From Mesobacillus jeotgali (GTDB taxonomy: Bacteria; Bacillota; Bacilli; Bacillales; Cytobacillaceae), in the NCBI RefSeq assembly GCF_900166585.1, contig NZ_FVZC01000009.1, positions 1,747,444 through 1,811,443 of the forward strand: a stretch of DNA of 64,000 bases, in the 5' to 3' direction. Below, one piece after another: positions 46,743-56,209 of the stretch (its first letter is position 1; every line of letters starts with the position of its first letter). A model generated the notes under the pieces. The model saw only the letters and a program-made list of their open reading frames with translations, was not told where the DNA came from and did not search any database. The position numbers and the translations under genes were made by a program.

Positions 46743-46958
46743 ATGATTCTTGATAATAGAGGGCTTGAACCGCCGCAGCCGATGATGAGAACTCTGGCAG
46801 CACTTGAGGAGCTTGATGAGGGCCAGAATCTGATCATCATCAATGACCGCAGGCCGATGTTTTTGTTTGAGCAGCTGGATGAACTGGGTTATCTGTTTTT
46901 GACAGAACAACAGGAAGACGGAAGCTATCGTGTGACAATTTCCCGAAAAGCGGGGTGA
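46743..46958 (+). CDS. DUF2249-domain protein (third copy)
   Basis: 71 residues, MILDNRGLEPPQPMMRTLAA, then EGQNLIIINDRRPMFLFEQL, again DUF2249 with the RxPxxLFEQLxxxG feature common in this family. GGGAGGG ahead of ATG. It follows the second DUF2249 gene by one base and overlaps the next gene's upstream region. The pair may form a heterodimer. Confidence 0.75.
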   Translation: MILDNRGLEPPQPMMRTLAALEELDEGQNLIIINDRRPMFLFEQLDELGYLFLTEQQEDGSYRVTISRKAG

Positions 46959-46963
46959 TAGGA

Positions 46964-48205
46964 ATGTTTCAGCAAAGCAGCAACGAAACAAACATTAAGC
47001 TGCCTTTTTCATTCATCGCTTTCAGCATGCTAGCGTTGATTTCATCCCAGCTGCTGATCCTGCTGAACGGGGATGTATTCATTACAGGTATATTCCGTCT
47101 GCCGGCTATCTGGTCTGCAGCCCATTTATTCGCTCTAGGCTGGGCATTGATGGTTGCGATGGGAGCTATGTACCAGCTGGTGCCAGTCGCATTCCTGACT
47201 CCTATTTGGAGTGAAAAGTTCGGCTTCTGGCAGTTTGCCGTCACATCAATTGGAATTCTAACATTTGCTACGGCGCTTTATCTTCGTCCACAGAATGCTC
47301 TGATTCCTGGAATATTGACGTTAATAGGCATCCTGATGTTCCTTTTTCAAATGTTCATGACGCTGAAAAGCCAGGCAAAACCGACCATACTCACTTTGTT
47401 TGTCGGCAGCGCATTATTGTCACTCCTGCTGACCATAAGCCTGGGTATCACGCTCGTGTTAAGCATAAAAACTGGCTTCGCATCTGATTATTACCAGGCT
47501 ATTTTCAAGACGCATATACTCCTCGGTACAGTCGGGTGGTTCTCACTGCTGATTTTCGGCTTCTCATATAAAATGGTACCCATGTTTTCACTTTCACATG
47601 GGTATACCATGAAACCGGCAGCATATGTGTTCGCAGTTTATTTTACCGGTATTATATTGCTGATTTCCTCATTCATTAAAGACAGCCATTTGCTAGAAAC
47701 CCTGGGGACTTTCATGCTATTGGCTGGATTCACGGTTTTCATGTGGCATGTCAAAATAATTATCGATAAGCGTGTGAAAAAGAAGCTGGACCGTCCTTTT
47801 ATGTTCGCCTTATTCGCGATTGTCTGCGGTGCTGCCATTCACCTGGCCGCTTTTGCAGCAAGTTCTGTAAACCTTCTCACGAAATTGGCGGGACCCATTT
47901 TATTATTGTACTTGATCGCCTGGATTGCTTTTAGCATCATCGGTTACTTGTATAAGATCGTTCCATTCCTATGGTGGACGCATAAATACAGCAAGGAAAT
48001 CGGCAAAAAACAGGTACCTGCCTTAAAAGATATGATGGATGAAAAACTGGCACTACCCTTGTTCATGCTATTCACGGGCGGAACATTGCTTCTAATTCTA
48101 TCCTTGTTTTTCAAATTCCTGGCGATTTTCTATATCGGCCAGTGCCTGATTTTGACTGCAGCGCTTCTGTTCGGCTACGTCATCATAAAAGTGTTAACAC
48201 TCTAA
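46964..48205 (+). CDS. Polytopic membrane protein, NnrS/heme-copper-like
   Basis: 413 residues, about 12 membrane helices. Conserved-looking histidines lie within helices: IWSAAHLFALGW, AIFKTHILLGTVGWFSLL, GAAIHLAAFAASS and FLWWTHKYSKE. The layout is like NnrS, a heme-copper membrane protein tied to NO tolerance, and like subunit I-type heme proteins. I start at ATG (GGGGTG six bases ahead) rather than at the overlapping GTG three codons earlier. It sits in the operon with two DUF2249 proteins and DUF59. A NO-related role is inference. Confidence 0.7.
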   Translation: MFQQSSNETNIKLPFSFIAFSMLALISSQLLILLNGDVFITGIFRLPAIWSAAHLFALGWALMVAMGAMYQLVPVAFLTPIWSEKFGFWQFAVTSIGILTFATALYLRPQNALIPGILTLIGILMFLFQMFMTLKSQAKPTILTLFVGSALLSLLLTISLGITLVLSIKTGFASDYYQAIFKTHILLGTVGWFSLLIFGFSYKMVPMFSLSHGYTMKPAAYVFAVYFTGIILLISSFIKDSHLLETLGTFMLLAGFTVFMWHVKIIIDKRVKKKLDRPFMFALFAIVCGAAIHLAAFAASSVNLLTKLAGPILLLYLIAWIAFSIIGYLYKIVPFLWWTHKYSKEIGKKQVPALKDMMDEKLALPLFMLFTGGTLLLILSLFFKFLAIFYIGQCLILTAALLFGYVIIKVLTL

Positions 48206-48218
48206 GGAGGAAATCAAT

Positions 48219-48521
48219 ATGACAGACTTAAAAAATAAAATCAGAGAAGCTTTGAAGACAGTGTATGATCCTGAACTAAATATTAATGTCGTCGATTTAG
48301 GTCTAATCTATGATATTGAAATACCTGAACACCGAAAGGCAAGAATTTTAATGACATTAACTACCCCAGGCTGCCCTCTTCATGACAGCATTGCGGGCGG
48401 CATTAAATATTGTGTGCAGGGTATGGATGAAATTGATCAAGCAGACGTTGAGCTGACCTGGGAGCCTGCCTGGACACCTGACAGGATGACAGAGGATGGA
48501 AAAAGACAGCTGCAGGGATAA
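48219..48521 (+). CDS. DUF59/MIP18-family Fe-S assembly protein
   Basis: 100 residues. KTVYDPELNINVVDLGLIYD, then TLTTPGCPLHDSI with the conserved cysteine, are the PaaD/SufT-like DUF59 marks. The C-terminal ELTWEPAWTPDRMTEDGKRQ is standard. This group helps place Fe-S clusters into target enzymes. Last gene of the operon, with AAGGAGG. It may mature the nearby redox proteins. Confidence 0.88.
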   Translation: MTDLKNKIREALKTVYDPELNINVVDLGLIYDIEIPEHRKARILMTLTTPGCPLHDSIAGGIKYCVQGMDEIDQADVELTWEPAWTPDRMTEDGKRQLQG

Positions 48522-48536
48522 TAATTTGGGCAATAA

Positions 48537-48569
48537 AAGAAACGCTTGATCTCAAGCGTTTCTTTACTT
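48537..48569 (+). terminator. Terminator of the DUF2249 operon
   Basis: AAGAAACGCTTGA-TC-TCAAGCGTTTCTTT followed by ACTTTTT. Confidence 0.85.
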
Positions 48570-48570
48570 T

Positions 48571-48738
48571 TTATTTAGGATTTGAAAGGCCAAATGACAA
48601 TGCTTGACGGAAATTGTTTTCTGCTTCCTGCATTTCAGCCATCTGAACATCGTCAGACTGGAACTCATTACGCAAAGCCTCAGTACTAGAAGTAAGTGCT
48701 TTTGAAATACGCTGGAAATCAATAAATGAATAATTCAT
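48571..48738 (-). CDS. Small acidic helical protein, unrecognised
   Basis: 55 residues: MNYSFIDFQRISKALTSSTE, a middle with DDVQMAEMQEAENNFRQALS, and the end FGLSNPK. GGAGGG is six bases ahead of the chosen ATG; another ATG two codons earlier is against it. Rich in Asp, Glu and Gln, no cysteine, predicted helical. Lies convergent to the operon and upstream of ypsC. Possibly spore-associated by its composition, but I do not recognise it. Confidence 0.6.
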   Translation of the reverse strand: MNYSFIDFQRISKALTSSTEALRNEFQSDDVQMAEMQEAENNFRQALSFGLSNPK

Positions 48739-48844
48739 TGCCATCCCTCCATTCTGTGCAAATATGGATTTATTGTATTCATAAAAGCCTTCGATTATTC
48801 TAATAAAATTTCCAAAAGGCAGGATTTACTCGATAGCTTTAATA

Positions 48845-48874
48845 AAAAAATCCTCCTGCTATATAGCAGGAGGT
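48845..48874 (-). terminator. Terminator of ypsC
   Basis: Minus-strand ACCTCCTGCTATATAGCAGGAGG followed by ATTTTTTT. Confidence 0.9.
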
Positions 48875-48904
48875 TAGGATTCGTACCTGTTTTATTTACT
48901 GCAA

Positions 48905-50059
48905 TCAATTATCTTCTTTGTTAACCCGCGGAGGTCGTTTGCCCCAGTACTGGTAGTAGTCGGTACGGATAAAGCCGTTGAACAGCTTACGTTTCTTTGT
49001 AGCAGGCTTTCCGTAAACTTGTTCAAAATTCTCATTTGAAGTCAGCATATAAATGGACCAGGTATCAAGAGGAGCGAATGCCTTCCCCATTTGACTGTAC
49101 ATTTCTTCGACTGCTTTCTTATCACCAAGGCGTTCGCCGTATGGAGGGTTTCCCACTATTACGCCGTATTCCTTTTTAGTCGTAAAATCCTGTACTCTCA
49201 TTTGCTTAAAGGAAATCAAATCACCAAGACCTGCTTCAAAAGCATTTTCCTCAGCAATCTTAACCATCCTGTGATCTATATCCATCCCGCTGATATCCAG
49301 CGGCTGGTCATATTTTGCAAGGTCTTCTGCTTCCACCCTGACTTCATCCCAGATGGATTCAGGAATAATCCCCCAGCCTTCGGAAACAAACTCCCGATTG
49401 AAGCCAGGTGCGATATTCTGGCCAATCAACGACGCTTCAATAGGGATGGTTCCAGATCCACAGAATGGATCAACAAATGGCTTGTCCGGATTCCAGTTTG
49501 TAAGCATGATCAGGGCTGCAGCCAATGTTTCCTTCAACGGAGCTTCCCCCTGGCCAGTTCTGTATCCGCGCTTGTGCAGACCGCTGCCGCTTGTATCGAT
49601 TGTTAATGTAACAACATCTTTAAGCAGAGCCACCTCAATTTTGAATAAAGGGCCGTTTTCTTCAAACCAGCCAGTTTTTTTATAAGATGTTCTCAAACGT
49701 TCAACTACAGCTTTTTTCACAATTGCCTGGCAGTCGGAGACGCTGAATAGCTTTGATTTAACGGATTTGCCGGAAACAGGGAATTCAGCATTCTCCGGTA
49801 AAAATGCCTCCCACGGCAGTGCCTTCGTTTTTTCAAAGAGTTCGTCAAATGTATAAGCCTTAAATTCGCCAATTTTAATTTTCACCCTGTCGGCAGTACG
49901 GAGCCACATATTGCTTCTTGCGATTGCGCGAGCATCTCCTTTATAGACGATCTTCCCGTTATCCACCTGGCAATCATATCCCAGGTCGCGAACTTCCTTG
50001 GCAACAATTGCTTCAAGACCCATTGCTGAGGTTGCTATTATATCGAAATTTTTCATCAT
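48905..50059 (-). CDS. ypsC: THUMP-domain RNA methyltransferase YpsC
   Basis: 384 residues. N-terminal ferredoxin-like/THUMP region to about residue 160, then a Rossmann methyltransferase: PFVDPFCGSGTIPIEA is the SAM loop, and VIVGNPPYGERLG the NPPY catalytic motif of N2-guanine methylases. Related to the RlmL N-terminal half, which acts on 23S rRNA G2445. ATG-ATG with AAAGGGTGA. Same position before rnpB and gpsB as in B. subtilis. Confidence 0.9.
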   Translation of the reverse strand: MMKNFDIIATSAMGLEAIVAKEVRDLGYDCQVDNGKIVYKGDARAIARSNMWLRTADRVKIKIGEFKAYTFDELFEKTKALPWEAFLPENAEFPVSGKSVKSKLFSVSDCQAIVKKAVVERLRTSYKKTGWFEENGPLFKIEVALLKDVVTLTIDTSGSGLHKRGYRTGQGEAPLKETLAAALIMLTNWNPDKPFVDPFCGSGTIPIEASLIGQNIAPGFNREFVSEGWGIIPESIWDEVRVEAEDLAKYDQPLDISGMDIDHRMVKIAEENAFEAGLGDLISFKQMRVQDFTTKKEYGVIVGNPPYGERLGDKKAVEEMYSQMGKAFAPLDTWSIYMLTSNENFEQVYGKPATKKRKLFNGFIRTDYYQYWGKRPPRVNKEDN

Positions 50060-50125
50060 ATCACCCTTTATGTATCAATATACTTATCCCAATATTAAAT
50101 TGCCCAATAACTTTTAATATACATA

Positions 50126-50156
50126 AAAAAAGCTCTCCTGGCAAAAGGAGAGCTTT
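50126..50156 (-). terminator. Terminator of rnpB
   Basis: Minus-strand AAGCTCTCCTTTTGCCAGGAGAGCTT followed by TTTTT. Confidence 0.88.
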
Positions 50157-50178
50157 AATAAACACTCATACAAACCCA

Positions 50179-50584
50179 TTAATAACGTTCTGTAAGCCAT
50201 GTTTTGTACCATCGTACTGCAAACGACCAAAAGTCTCGTACTCCGGCGGTAATCATCTATCTACAGATGATGAATCATCTGTCCTTCCCTTCGTTCAGTT
50301 CCTTCAGGAAGGTGCCCCTACCATCGTTTGGGTTTCTCGCTCGTGGGGTTTACCTCGTTCCACCCTCCCAATTTCTTGGAAGGCTCCGTCACTGTGGCAC
50401 TTTTATAGGTATTCATGCCATATCGTTGCCGACTTAGGCATTTTCCCTGCCGTCAGCCAAGCGTGAGCCTGACTGCCCTGGCTTATGAATTGGCCAGGCA
50501 CGAACACTACAGGCATCTCAGCCTGTGCGAGCATGGACTTTCCTCTGCAGCAGAACTGCAGCGATTACCCGAACGTTATTAACA
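50179..50584 (-). ncRNA. rnpB: RNase P RNA, B type
   Basis: About 406 nt. The minus strand begins GTTAATAACGTTCGGGTAAT and ends CAGAACGTTATTAATGGG, the ends pairing as P1. Conserved core segments GAGGAAAGTCCATGCTC, GGCTGAGATGCCTGTAG, and the late GGGTGGAACGAGGTAAAC and ACGAGCGAGAAACCCAAA are present, as in bacillus type B RNAs. It cuts the 5' leader from precursor tRNAs. Located between gpsB and ypsC as in B. subtilis. Confidence 0.96.
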
Positions 50585-50659
50585 GCTACAAAAATTATTA
50601 TATGTAAGTTCAGCCCAAAAAGCAATGGTAATACATTTCAAGAACTAGCAGGATCTGGA

Positions 50660-50959
50660 TTAATCGTAAAGTTTATCTCCAAACACATGCTTTTCTAGAT
50701 TAGACAATCTCTTCAGGATGTCAAAATTCGTTGTGCCTGCTGCCTGTGTACTCGGGCGGCGTGATGCCTCATCAAGCTGTTTCTTCAGGCGAAGATTGTC
50801 CTGCTGCAGCTCTTCAATCTCCTGTTGCATGAATTCATAATCCTTAATGATCATGTCAAGAAACTTATCTACATCCTCTGGCTTATAACCTCGCATTGCT
50901 GTTTTAAATTCTTTTTCTAAAATATCTTTAGCAGTTAACTGTATTTTATCGGATAGCAT
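50660..50959 (-). CDS. gpsB: Cell-division regulator GpsB
   Basis: 99 residues (B. subtilis: 98). N-terminal DivIVA-like membrane-binding domain ([20 protein letters not shown]), coiled coil ([16 protein letters not shown]) and a short C-terminal domain [20 protein letters not shown]. It links division and cell-wall synthesis and binds PBP1, whose gene ponA lies downstream in this window. ATG with GAGGTG six bases ahead rather than the GTG three codons earlier. Confidence 0.95.
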   Translation of the reverse strand: MLSDKIQLTAKDILEKEFKTAMRGYKPEDVDKFLDMIIKDYEFMQQEIEELQQDNLRLKKQLDEASRRPSTQAAGTTNFDILKRLSNLEKHVFGDKLYD

Positions 50960-51202
50960 TCTATTCACCTCAATATACCCCTATCTTCACACTTATTTTT
51001 TCAAAAACATGGGGATTTGTCAATTTTTCTTTCCTTAAGCTAATTTCGTCTACTCTGTTCCTTTCACAACTATAGGAAAAAACCAGCTTTTTTTATTCAT
51101 ACTTTCGCAAAAACAGCTAAAAAGACTCATGAAAAGAGCACGAAACTTCAGGATTTGTTTTTTGATAACTATCGGCAAATAAGAAAACAGCATCAAATCA
51201 TG

Positions 51203-51763
51203 CTAAAAGCCCTGTTGTCTTAATTGCTCTTCTTCTACGATCATTTGTAAATCATACAAAGTGATCAAATGTGTATCATAAGTATGTGATTCCTGATATT
51301 TTTTTGCAGTCTCATAAATGAATTTGGGACTGCCCTCTTTTTCAGGGTCATATAGCAAAACCAATACATCACTTTTCTCAACAAAAAATTGGTTTTTCAG
51401 CCTGAATTGCCAAGGGTTTTCGTAAGGTTTTCTTGTGATGGCATCAACGTGATCAGCTCCTGCCAGCACAGACTCATACCACTCTTTATTGGCTTCTTTC
51501 CATGTTTCCTCCTGATTAAGGAAAGGCGTGAATACCGACAGTTTCAGGTCTGGATATTCTTCCTGAAGTTCAAGTACAGCCTCACCAGCCCATAGTTCGA
51601 CACCAAGCTGGCCGCTGATCATCACCCATTCAAGACCATCATCTATCATTGGCAATAAGGTTTTTTTTATTGCTGTTTTTATGTATTCAGCTGCAGGATG
51701 GTTCTTCTGGAATATGCCAAGCTCAAAAGGTTTATACCCTGATATCGCAGCTATTTTAACCAT
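51203..51763 (-). CDS. ypsA: YpsA (DUF1273, SLOG-like)
   Basis: 186 residues from ATG with AAAGGAG six bases ahead; the long frame's first 27 codons lack a site. [16 protein letters not shown] is the SLOG/Rossmann start, [20 protein letters not shown] the family motif, and [17 protein letters not shown] a nucleotide site. YpsA inhibits or regulates cell division in Firmicutes. In the same place as in B. subtilis. Confidence 0.92.
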   Translation of the reverse strand: MVKIAAISGYKPFELGIFQKNHPAAEYIKTAIKKTLLPMIDDGLEWVMISGQLGVELWAGEAVLELQEEYPDLKLSVFTPFLNQEETWKEANKEWYESVLAGADHVDAITRKPYENPWQFRLKNQFFVEKSDVLVLLYDPEKEGSPKFIYETAKKYQESHTYDTHLITLYDLQMIVEEEQLRQQGF

Positions 51764-51849
51764 GGTATCTCCTTTAGAATGTTTTTTGTCAATTCTACAT
51801 TTGAAGTTATTCCCTATAAACGGTATATATAACACCATTTTCAATCTTA

Positions 51850-51877
51850 AAAAAACAAGGGCCCTTAAGCCCTTGTT
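51850..51877 (-). terminator. Terminator of the cotD gene
   Basis: Minus-strand ACAAGGGCTTAAGGGCCCTTGT followed by TTTTTTT. Confidence 0.85.
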
Positions 51878-51886
51878 GCAGTCACT

Positions 51887-52225
51887 TTATCGACCAAATC
51901 CCATACCTGGGCCATATCCCATTCCAGGGCCAGGGCCATATCCATAGCCCATTGGACCGCCAAATCCCGGGCGCGGTCTAGGACCAACTGGAGCTACTCC
52001 TCCTGGTACCGGACCAGGTCCGCCATAGTGATTTTGGTGTGTTACCTGGTTCACTGTAGATTGGGTATGAGGGAAGTAATGGACATGATCGTAGTTGATG
52101 TGATTTACGTTAGTTGTATGTGATGGATGAACATGCGGAACCACATTGTTCACAAAATTATGGTTCACACAGCATTTAGTAGGATGAACTACTGTTGGCA
52201 AAACATTAGTTGGCTTGCAGTGCAT
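51887..52225 (-). CDS. cotD: CotD-family spore coat protein
   Basis: 112 residues. N-terminal MHCKPTNVLPTVVHPTKCCV and a His/Asn/Val-rich core (HINYDHVHYFPHTQSTVNQV) match CotD, an inner-coat protein made late in the mother cell. The C-terminal 45 residues are Gly/Pro-rich (GPGPGMGYGPGMGFGR), more repetitive than in B. subtilis. Found between ypsA and yprB as expected. A SigK promoter is likely but not fixed by eye. Confidence 0.88.
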   Translation of the reverse strand: MHCKPTNVLPTVVHPTKCCVNHNFVNNVVPHVHPSHTTNVNHINYDHVHYFPHTQSTVNQVTHQNHYGGPGPVPGGVAPVGPRPRPGFGGPMGYGYGPGPGMGYGPGMGFGR

Positions 52226-52352
52226 AGTGCATAACTCCTTTCCTTTAGACTTATTCTTTACATTAATAGCCTATGAAGAAGTCATGCGTCTTGTACTAAT
52301 GAAAACACCTATTTTTTCAAGTTTTCTTCATGCACACCCGCCTATGAATCTC

Positions 52353-52448
52353 TTAAAGGAACGTGTAGAAGTTGTCCTTCAGACCGCTGAAGATAACAGC
52401 TATAAGAGTAATTACAACAAAATAGAGAACTAAAACCGCTTTATACAT
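52353..52448 (-). CDS. Possible 31-residue membrane peptide
   Basis: MYKAVLVLYFVVITLIAVIF plus a short polar tail, one helix. The binding site is weak (GGGGCTGGTAAG). It lies between mrfB and cotD. Low confidence. Confidence 0.35.
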   Translation of the reverse strand: MYKAVLVLYFVVITLIAVIFSGLKDNFYTFL

Positions 52449-52610
52449 CTTACCAGCCCCGTAAAATTATATTGATTTTTAACACCATACAATTTTACAT
52501 TTTACAATGTCTAAACCATTCCTACAACAGGATATTACAGGTTTTGCGCTATTAAATGTTAAAATTTTGTTACAAATAAAGATTTCCTGACGAAACTTGT
52601 TAAAACGCTC

Positions 52611-53918
52611 TTATTTTGCCGAATTTTGCGCTTGCCCGGGAAATGCTTTCCGGGAAATTCTCTGTATCCTTTTTTCGAGCTCCTGTTTAAAAATCATGTC
52701 TTTTTTTGTTGCCAGCTTCTCTCCAGGAATATGCTCCTCAGCAAGCCGGCAATACTTAAGTGCCAGTTCAAAATTCTTTTCACGATGTTCAAAATGCTTG
52801 GCCAACTCCACACATGCTTCTTTTTTTTGCTTGATGCTTCCCTTCTCAGCACTCTCTTTCCATAGTAATGCAGCATCGTCCCATTCTTGCTGCTTTTTAT
52901 GCTCGAAAGCAAGTGCGTGCTTTGCTGAGACTTCCTGCTCGCTTTTACCATCAATTATACCAGTAAAGGCCTGCTTTGCTTTGGCGGTATCACCAAGATA
53001 GGAAAACCAGCGTCCAACCTCATAAGTTTCCTGTGCGGTCTGGAATCGGTCATACCCAAGTATCTGGAAAGTTAAGTGTGTATAAAGTGTCAATAATGAC
53101 AGGATATCCGTTTCGTTGTGCCTGATGACACCCAGCAATCCTTCCGGGTCTTTCCTTTCCAGAAAGTCGAAGTAGATCATGGGTGCCAGGAAGCCGGGTA
53201 TATCATCTTTCCGCTCAAGACCTAATACTTCCTGTTCGACTATACTAAGTTTCATTCGTTCAATCTTATGCTTCCACATTCTCCTTGCAGCATGATACAA
53301 ATCAAAATGACCAAAGGAAGGCAGCTTTGGGACATGGTCACGGACAAGGGTATGCCTTGTTTTAACTTGAGGCCAGTCAAACGCCTTCCCGTTGTATGTA
53401 ACCAGTGTAGTATAATCTGCATTTTCCAAGAAGCTCTGGTAAAGAGCGACTTCTGCCCCCGGACTAGGCAGGATGTGCTGTATAAGCTTTACTGAATCCT
53501 CTGAGACACTCGCATGGCCAAGCAAGAAAATCGTATTCCCTGCCCCGCCGCCAAGTCCCGTAGTTTCTGTGTCAAAAAACACCAAATCGGCCGCGCTATG
53601 ACCAAAAGCAGATAGTGGGTGCTTTGTCTGTTCCTGATTCCACATGGAGACAGCCTTAAGCAGGTCACTGAACTGGTAATGCCCATGCTTATGGTCCAGC
53701 GGATAAACGACTTCCCTTACAAGGCAGTATTGGCCATCAAAATAGAAGGGGGAAACATGCTCTTTTTCCCATACGTCGAAAAACGGAATTTCTGGTTCAG
53801 CTTTTTCGTTAACCGGTTCTGATTCCGGAATGATATTTTTGACTTCCACTAGTTCCTTTATCTCAAGCCCACTCTTAATGTGCGGCTTCAGCCTGTTCAG
53901 TTTATTCTTTAAACTCAT
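52611..53918 (-). CDS. mrfB: MrfB exonuclease (YprB)
   Basis: 435 residues from ATG with GGAGGGGG three bases ahead, 14 bases after mrfA. RNase H-like exonuclease domain: DLVFFDTETTGLGGGAGN is the DEDD ExoI, TLVTYNGKAFDWPQVK ExoII and GLLGVIRHNETDILSLLTLY ExoIII. The C-terminal ~140 residues are TPR-like repeats (AKHALAFEHKKQQEWDDAAL). In B. subtilis MrfA and MrfB repair mitomycin C adducts without UvrABC, MrfB as nuclease. Confidence 0.9.
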   Translation of the reverse strand: MSLKNKLNRLKPHIKSGLEIKELVEVKNIIPESEPVNEKAEPEIPFFDVWEKEHVSPFYFDGQYCLVREVVYPLDHKHGHYQFSDLLKAVSMWNQEQTKHPLSAFGHSAADLVFFDTETTGLGGGAGNTIFLLGHASVSEDSVKLIQHILPSPGAEVALYQSFLENADYTTLVTYNGKAFDWPQVKTRHTLVRDHVPKLPSFGHFDLYHAARRMWKHKIERMKLSIVEQEVLGLERKDDIPGFLAPMIYFDFLERKDPEGLLGVIRHNETDILSLLTLYTHLTFQILGYDRFQTAQETYEVGRWFSYLGDTAKAKQAFTGIIDGKSEQEVSAKHALAFEHKKQQEWDDAALLWKESAEKGSIKQKKEACVELAKHFEHREKNFELALKYCRLAEEHIPGEKLATKKDMIFKQELEKRIQRISRKAFPGQAQNSAK

Positions 53919-53932
53919 TTTCCCCCTCCTTC

Positions 53933-56209
53933 CTATACTGCCGTTTTTAAAAATAGATTCAATATTTTCACAACATCTTTTTTTGAGTGGATAGATGTTG
54001 TATCGGTCCCTATACATGATGGACAGCCATCTGAACACTGACAATTTAGGACCATTTGTTTCGTCTGGTTCAGAATGTCCTCAATGCCAGAATAGATTTT
54101 TTCGCTCAGGCCTATTCCACCAGGATAGCGATCGTAAAAGAAAATCGTTGGTTTTTCATTATGCGCTGCCTTCACCTGCGGAACTACATGGACATCAGAG
54201 GGATCGCACATCACAAATAATGGCGCGATATGCTTCAATGCCTGCGATGTACCGATCAATCCTTCCTCCAGACGGTCATCACTGAATTCTGACAGTTCCT
54301 TATTTAGAGATATCCATGCGGAGCTAGTGTGCAACTCCTCTTCTGGAAGATATATCGGGCCTGACCCGATATTTTCATGAGTCTCAAATCTGATTTTCTT
54401 AAAGATGGTAGCCATTGCCCTTACGCTTACATCACCATAGCCAATTTCTGTCTCGTCATTACCCCTGTGCTTGTCTTCTTCAAGTACACTGAGCTGGACG
54501 GCAAGATTGGCATCAGTAAAATAATCGACATCTACTTCACGGACGAACGCCTTCTTTTCTTCCCAATCAAGCTTTTCTACCTGGTATTGAATACCCTGGT
54601 GCAGATAAATCGCTTCTTCATGCAATAGGGTCATTGCTGAAAAAGTATCCATTTCACCAATTACCCGGACATTTGCGACATCTGATTGGTCGATAATCAC
54701 GACATTTTCCTGAGATGCCGACCGAAGACTGATATTATGGGCCGGGAAAGCATCATTCATCCAGAACCATTTTTCGCCGTTTTGGTGAAGAATCCGCTCT
54801 TCCGTTAAATATTCAAGAATTTCTTCAATTTCTGCTGCCCCGAAAGTGTCCCCCTTTTTAAAAGGCAATTCATACGAAGCACATTTGATATGGTCGATCA
54901 GGATGATCAAATTGTCAGGATTGATTCTGGCTGTTTCCGGACTGCGATTGAAAAAGTAATCCGGATTTTGGATGACATATTGGTCCAGGGGGCTTGAGCT
55001 AGCCACCATGATCACCACGGATTCTCCGTGGCGCCTGCCGGCACGCCCTGCCTGCTGCCAGGCACTTGCGATCGTCCCCGGATATCCGTTCATGATGCAT
55101 ACCTGCAGCTGTCCGATATCTACACCTAATTCAAGGGCATTCGTGCTGACCACTCCATATATTTCGCCGGAACGCAGTCCTTTTTCAATTTCCCTTCTCT
55201 CAGTTGGAAGATATCCGCCTCTGTACCCTCTTATAGCTTTGGGCCCAAGCTTATGCTTGACCAGTTCCTGAAGATAGGTTAGTAAAATCTCCACCCTTAC
55301 CCTGCTTCTTGCAAAGATGATGGTCTGGATCTTGTTTCTCAGGAATTCTCCCGCGAGCTTTCTGGTTTCAAGAGTCGCACTCCTGCGTACATTGAGCGGA
55401 ATATTGACAACTGGCGGATTATAGAATAAAAAATGCTTCCGTCCGGAAGGGGCTCCATTATTGTCTATTAATACCATTTCTTTCTCGGTCAAACCTTCTG
55501 CCAGTTCAAGTGGATTGGCAATAGTTGCGGATGTACAGATAAAAACAGGGTCACTGCCATAATAACGGCAAATTCTTTTCAGTCTCCTGATGACATTTGC
55601 AACATGGCTGCCAAACACTCCTCTGTAAATATGCAGTTCATCGATTACAACATATTTCAGATTCTCAAAAAGAGATACCCACTTAGTATGATGCGGGAGA
55701 ATCGCCGAGTGGAGCATGTCCGGATTGGTAATAACGATATGCCCTGCCCTCCTGACCTTCTGGCGTATATTAGATGGAGTGTCTCCGTCATATGTATAAC
55801 TGTTGATTGACAGTTCTGCCTCCTGAATCAATTCATTTATTTCACTTTTTTGGTCCTGTGCCAGTGCTTTCGTAGGAAACATATAAAGAGCTCTCGCATT
55901 TGGATCATCAATGATGGATTGCAGTACCGGCAGATTATAGCATAGCGTTTTCCCTGAGGCTGTCGGTGTGACAGCAACAACGCTTTGCCCCTTCATGATT
56001 TGTTCGTAGGATGACCTCTGGTGTGTATACAACCGGGATATCCCACGCCTTTCCAGAGCACTTTTCAGGATTCCGCTTAAATCCTCTGGCATTTCTTCGG
56101 TCTGGGCTTCTTTTTCCTCAATTGTATGCCAGTGGACGATATTCTTCTTTACCGATTCACTAACCTTTAAGTCTTGCAAAATCTCTTGCATGCTTTTCCG
56201 GACTTTCAT
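53933..56209 (-). CDS. mrfA: MrfA DEAD/DEAH helicase (YprA)
   Basis: 758 residues. VTPTASGKTLCYNLP is motif I, YVVIDELHIY motif II (DELH rather than DEAH), FICTSATI motif III, and QQAGRAGRRHG motif VI. The C-terminal DUF1998 region contains LNCQCSDGCPSCIG, a four-cysteine metal site. B. subtilis MrfA unwinds DNA 3' to 5' and repairs mitomycin damage with MrfB. Start is ATG with GAGGTG six bases ahead. Operon mrfA-mrfB. Confidence 0.92.
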   Translation of the reverse strand: MKVRKSMQEILQDLKVSESVKKNIVHWHTIEEKEAQTEEMPEDLSGILKSALERRGISRLYTHQRSSYEQIMKGQSVVAVTPTASGKTLCYNLPVLQSIIDDPNARALYMFPTKALAQDQKSEINELIQEAELSINSYTYDGDTPSNIRQKVRRAGHIVITNPDMLHSAILPHHTKWVSLFENLKYVVIDELHIYRGVFGSHVANVIRRLKRICRYYGSDPVFICTSATIANPLELAEGLTEKEMVLIDNNGAPSGRKHFLFYNPPVVNIPLNVRRSATLETRKLAGEFLRNKIQTIIFARSRVRVEILLTYLQELVKHKLGPKAIRGYRGGYLPTERREIEKGLRSGEIYGVVSTNALELGVDIGQLQVCIMNGYPGTIASAWQQAGRAGRRHGESVVIMVASSSPLDQYVIQNPDYFFNRSPETARINPDNLIILIDHIKCASYELPFKKGDTFGAAEIEEILEYLTEERILHQNGEKWFWMNDAFPAHNISLRSASQENVVIIDQSDVANVRVIGEMDTFSAMTLLHEEAIYLHQGIQYQVEKLDWEEKKAFVREVDVDYFTDANLAVQLSVLEEDKHRGNDETEIGYGDVSVRAMATIFKKIRFETHENIGSGPIYLPEEELHTSSAWISLNKELSEFSDDRLEEGLIGTSQALKHIAPLFVMCDPSDVHVVPQVKAAHNEKPTIFFYDRYPGGIGLSEKIYSGIEDILNQTKQMVLNCQCSDGCPSCIGTDTTSIHSKKDVVKILNLFLKTAV

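Noticed and set aside
49918..50466. 182-codon frame running through ypsC into rnpB
   Set aside because: The right half is RNase P RNA and the left half is antisense to ypsC.
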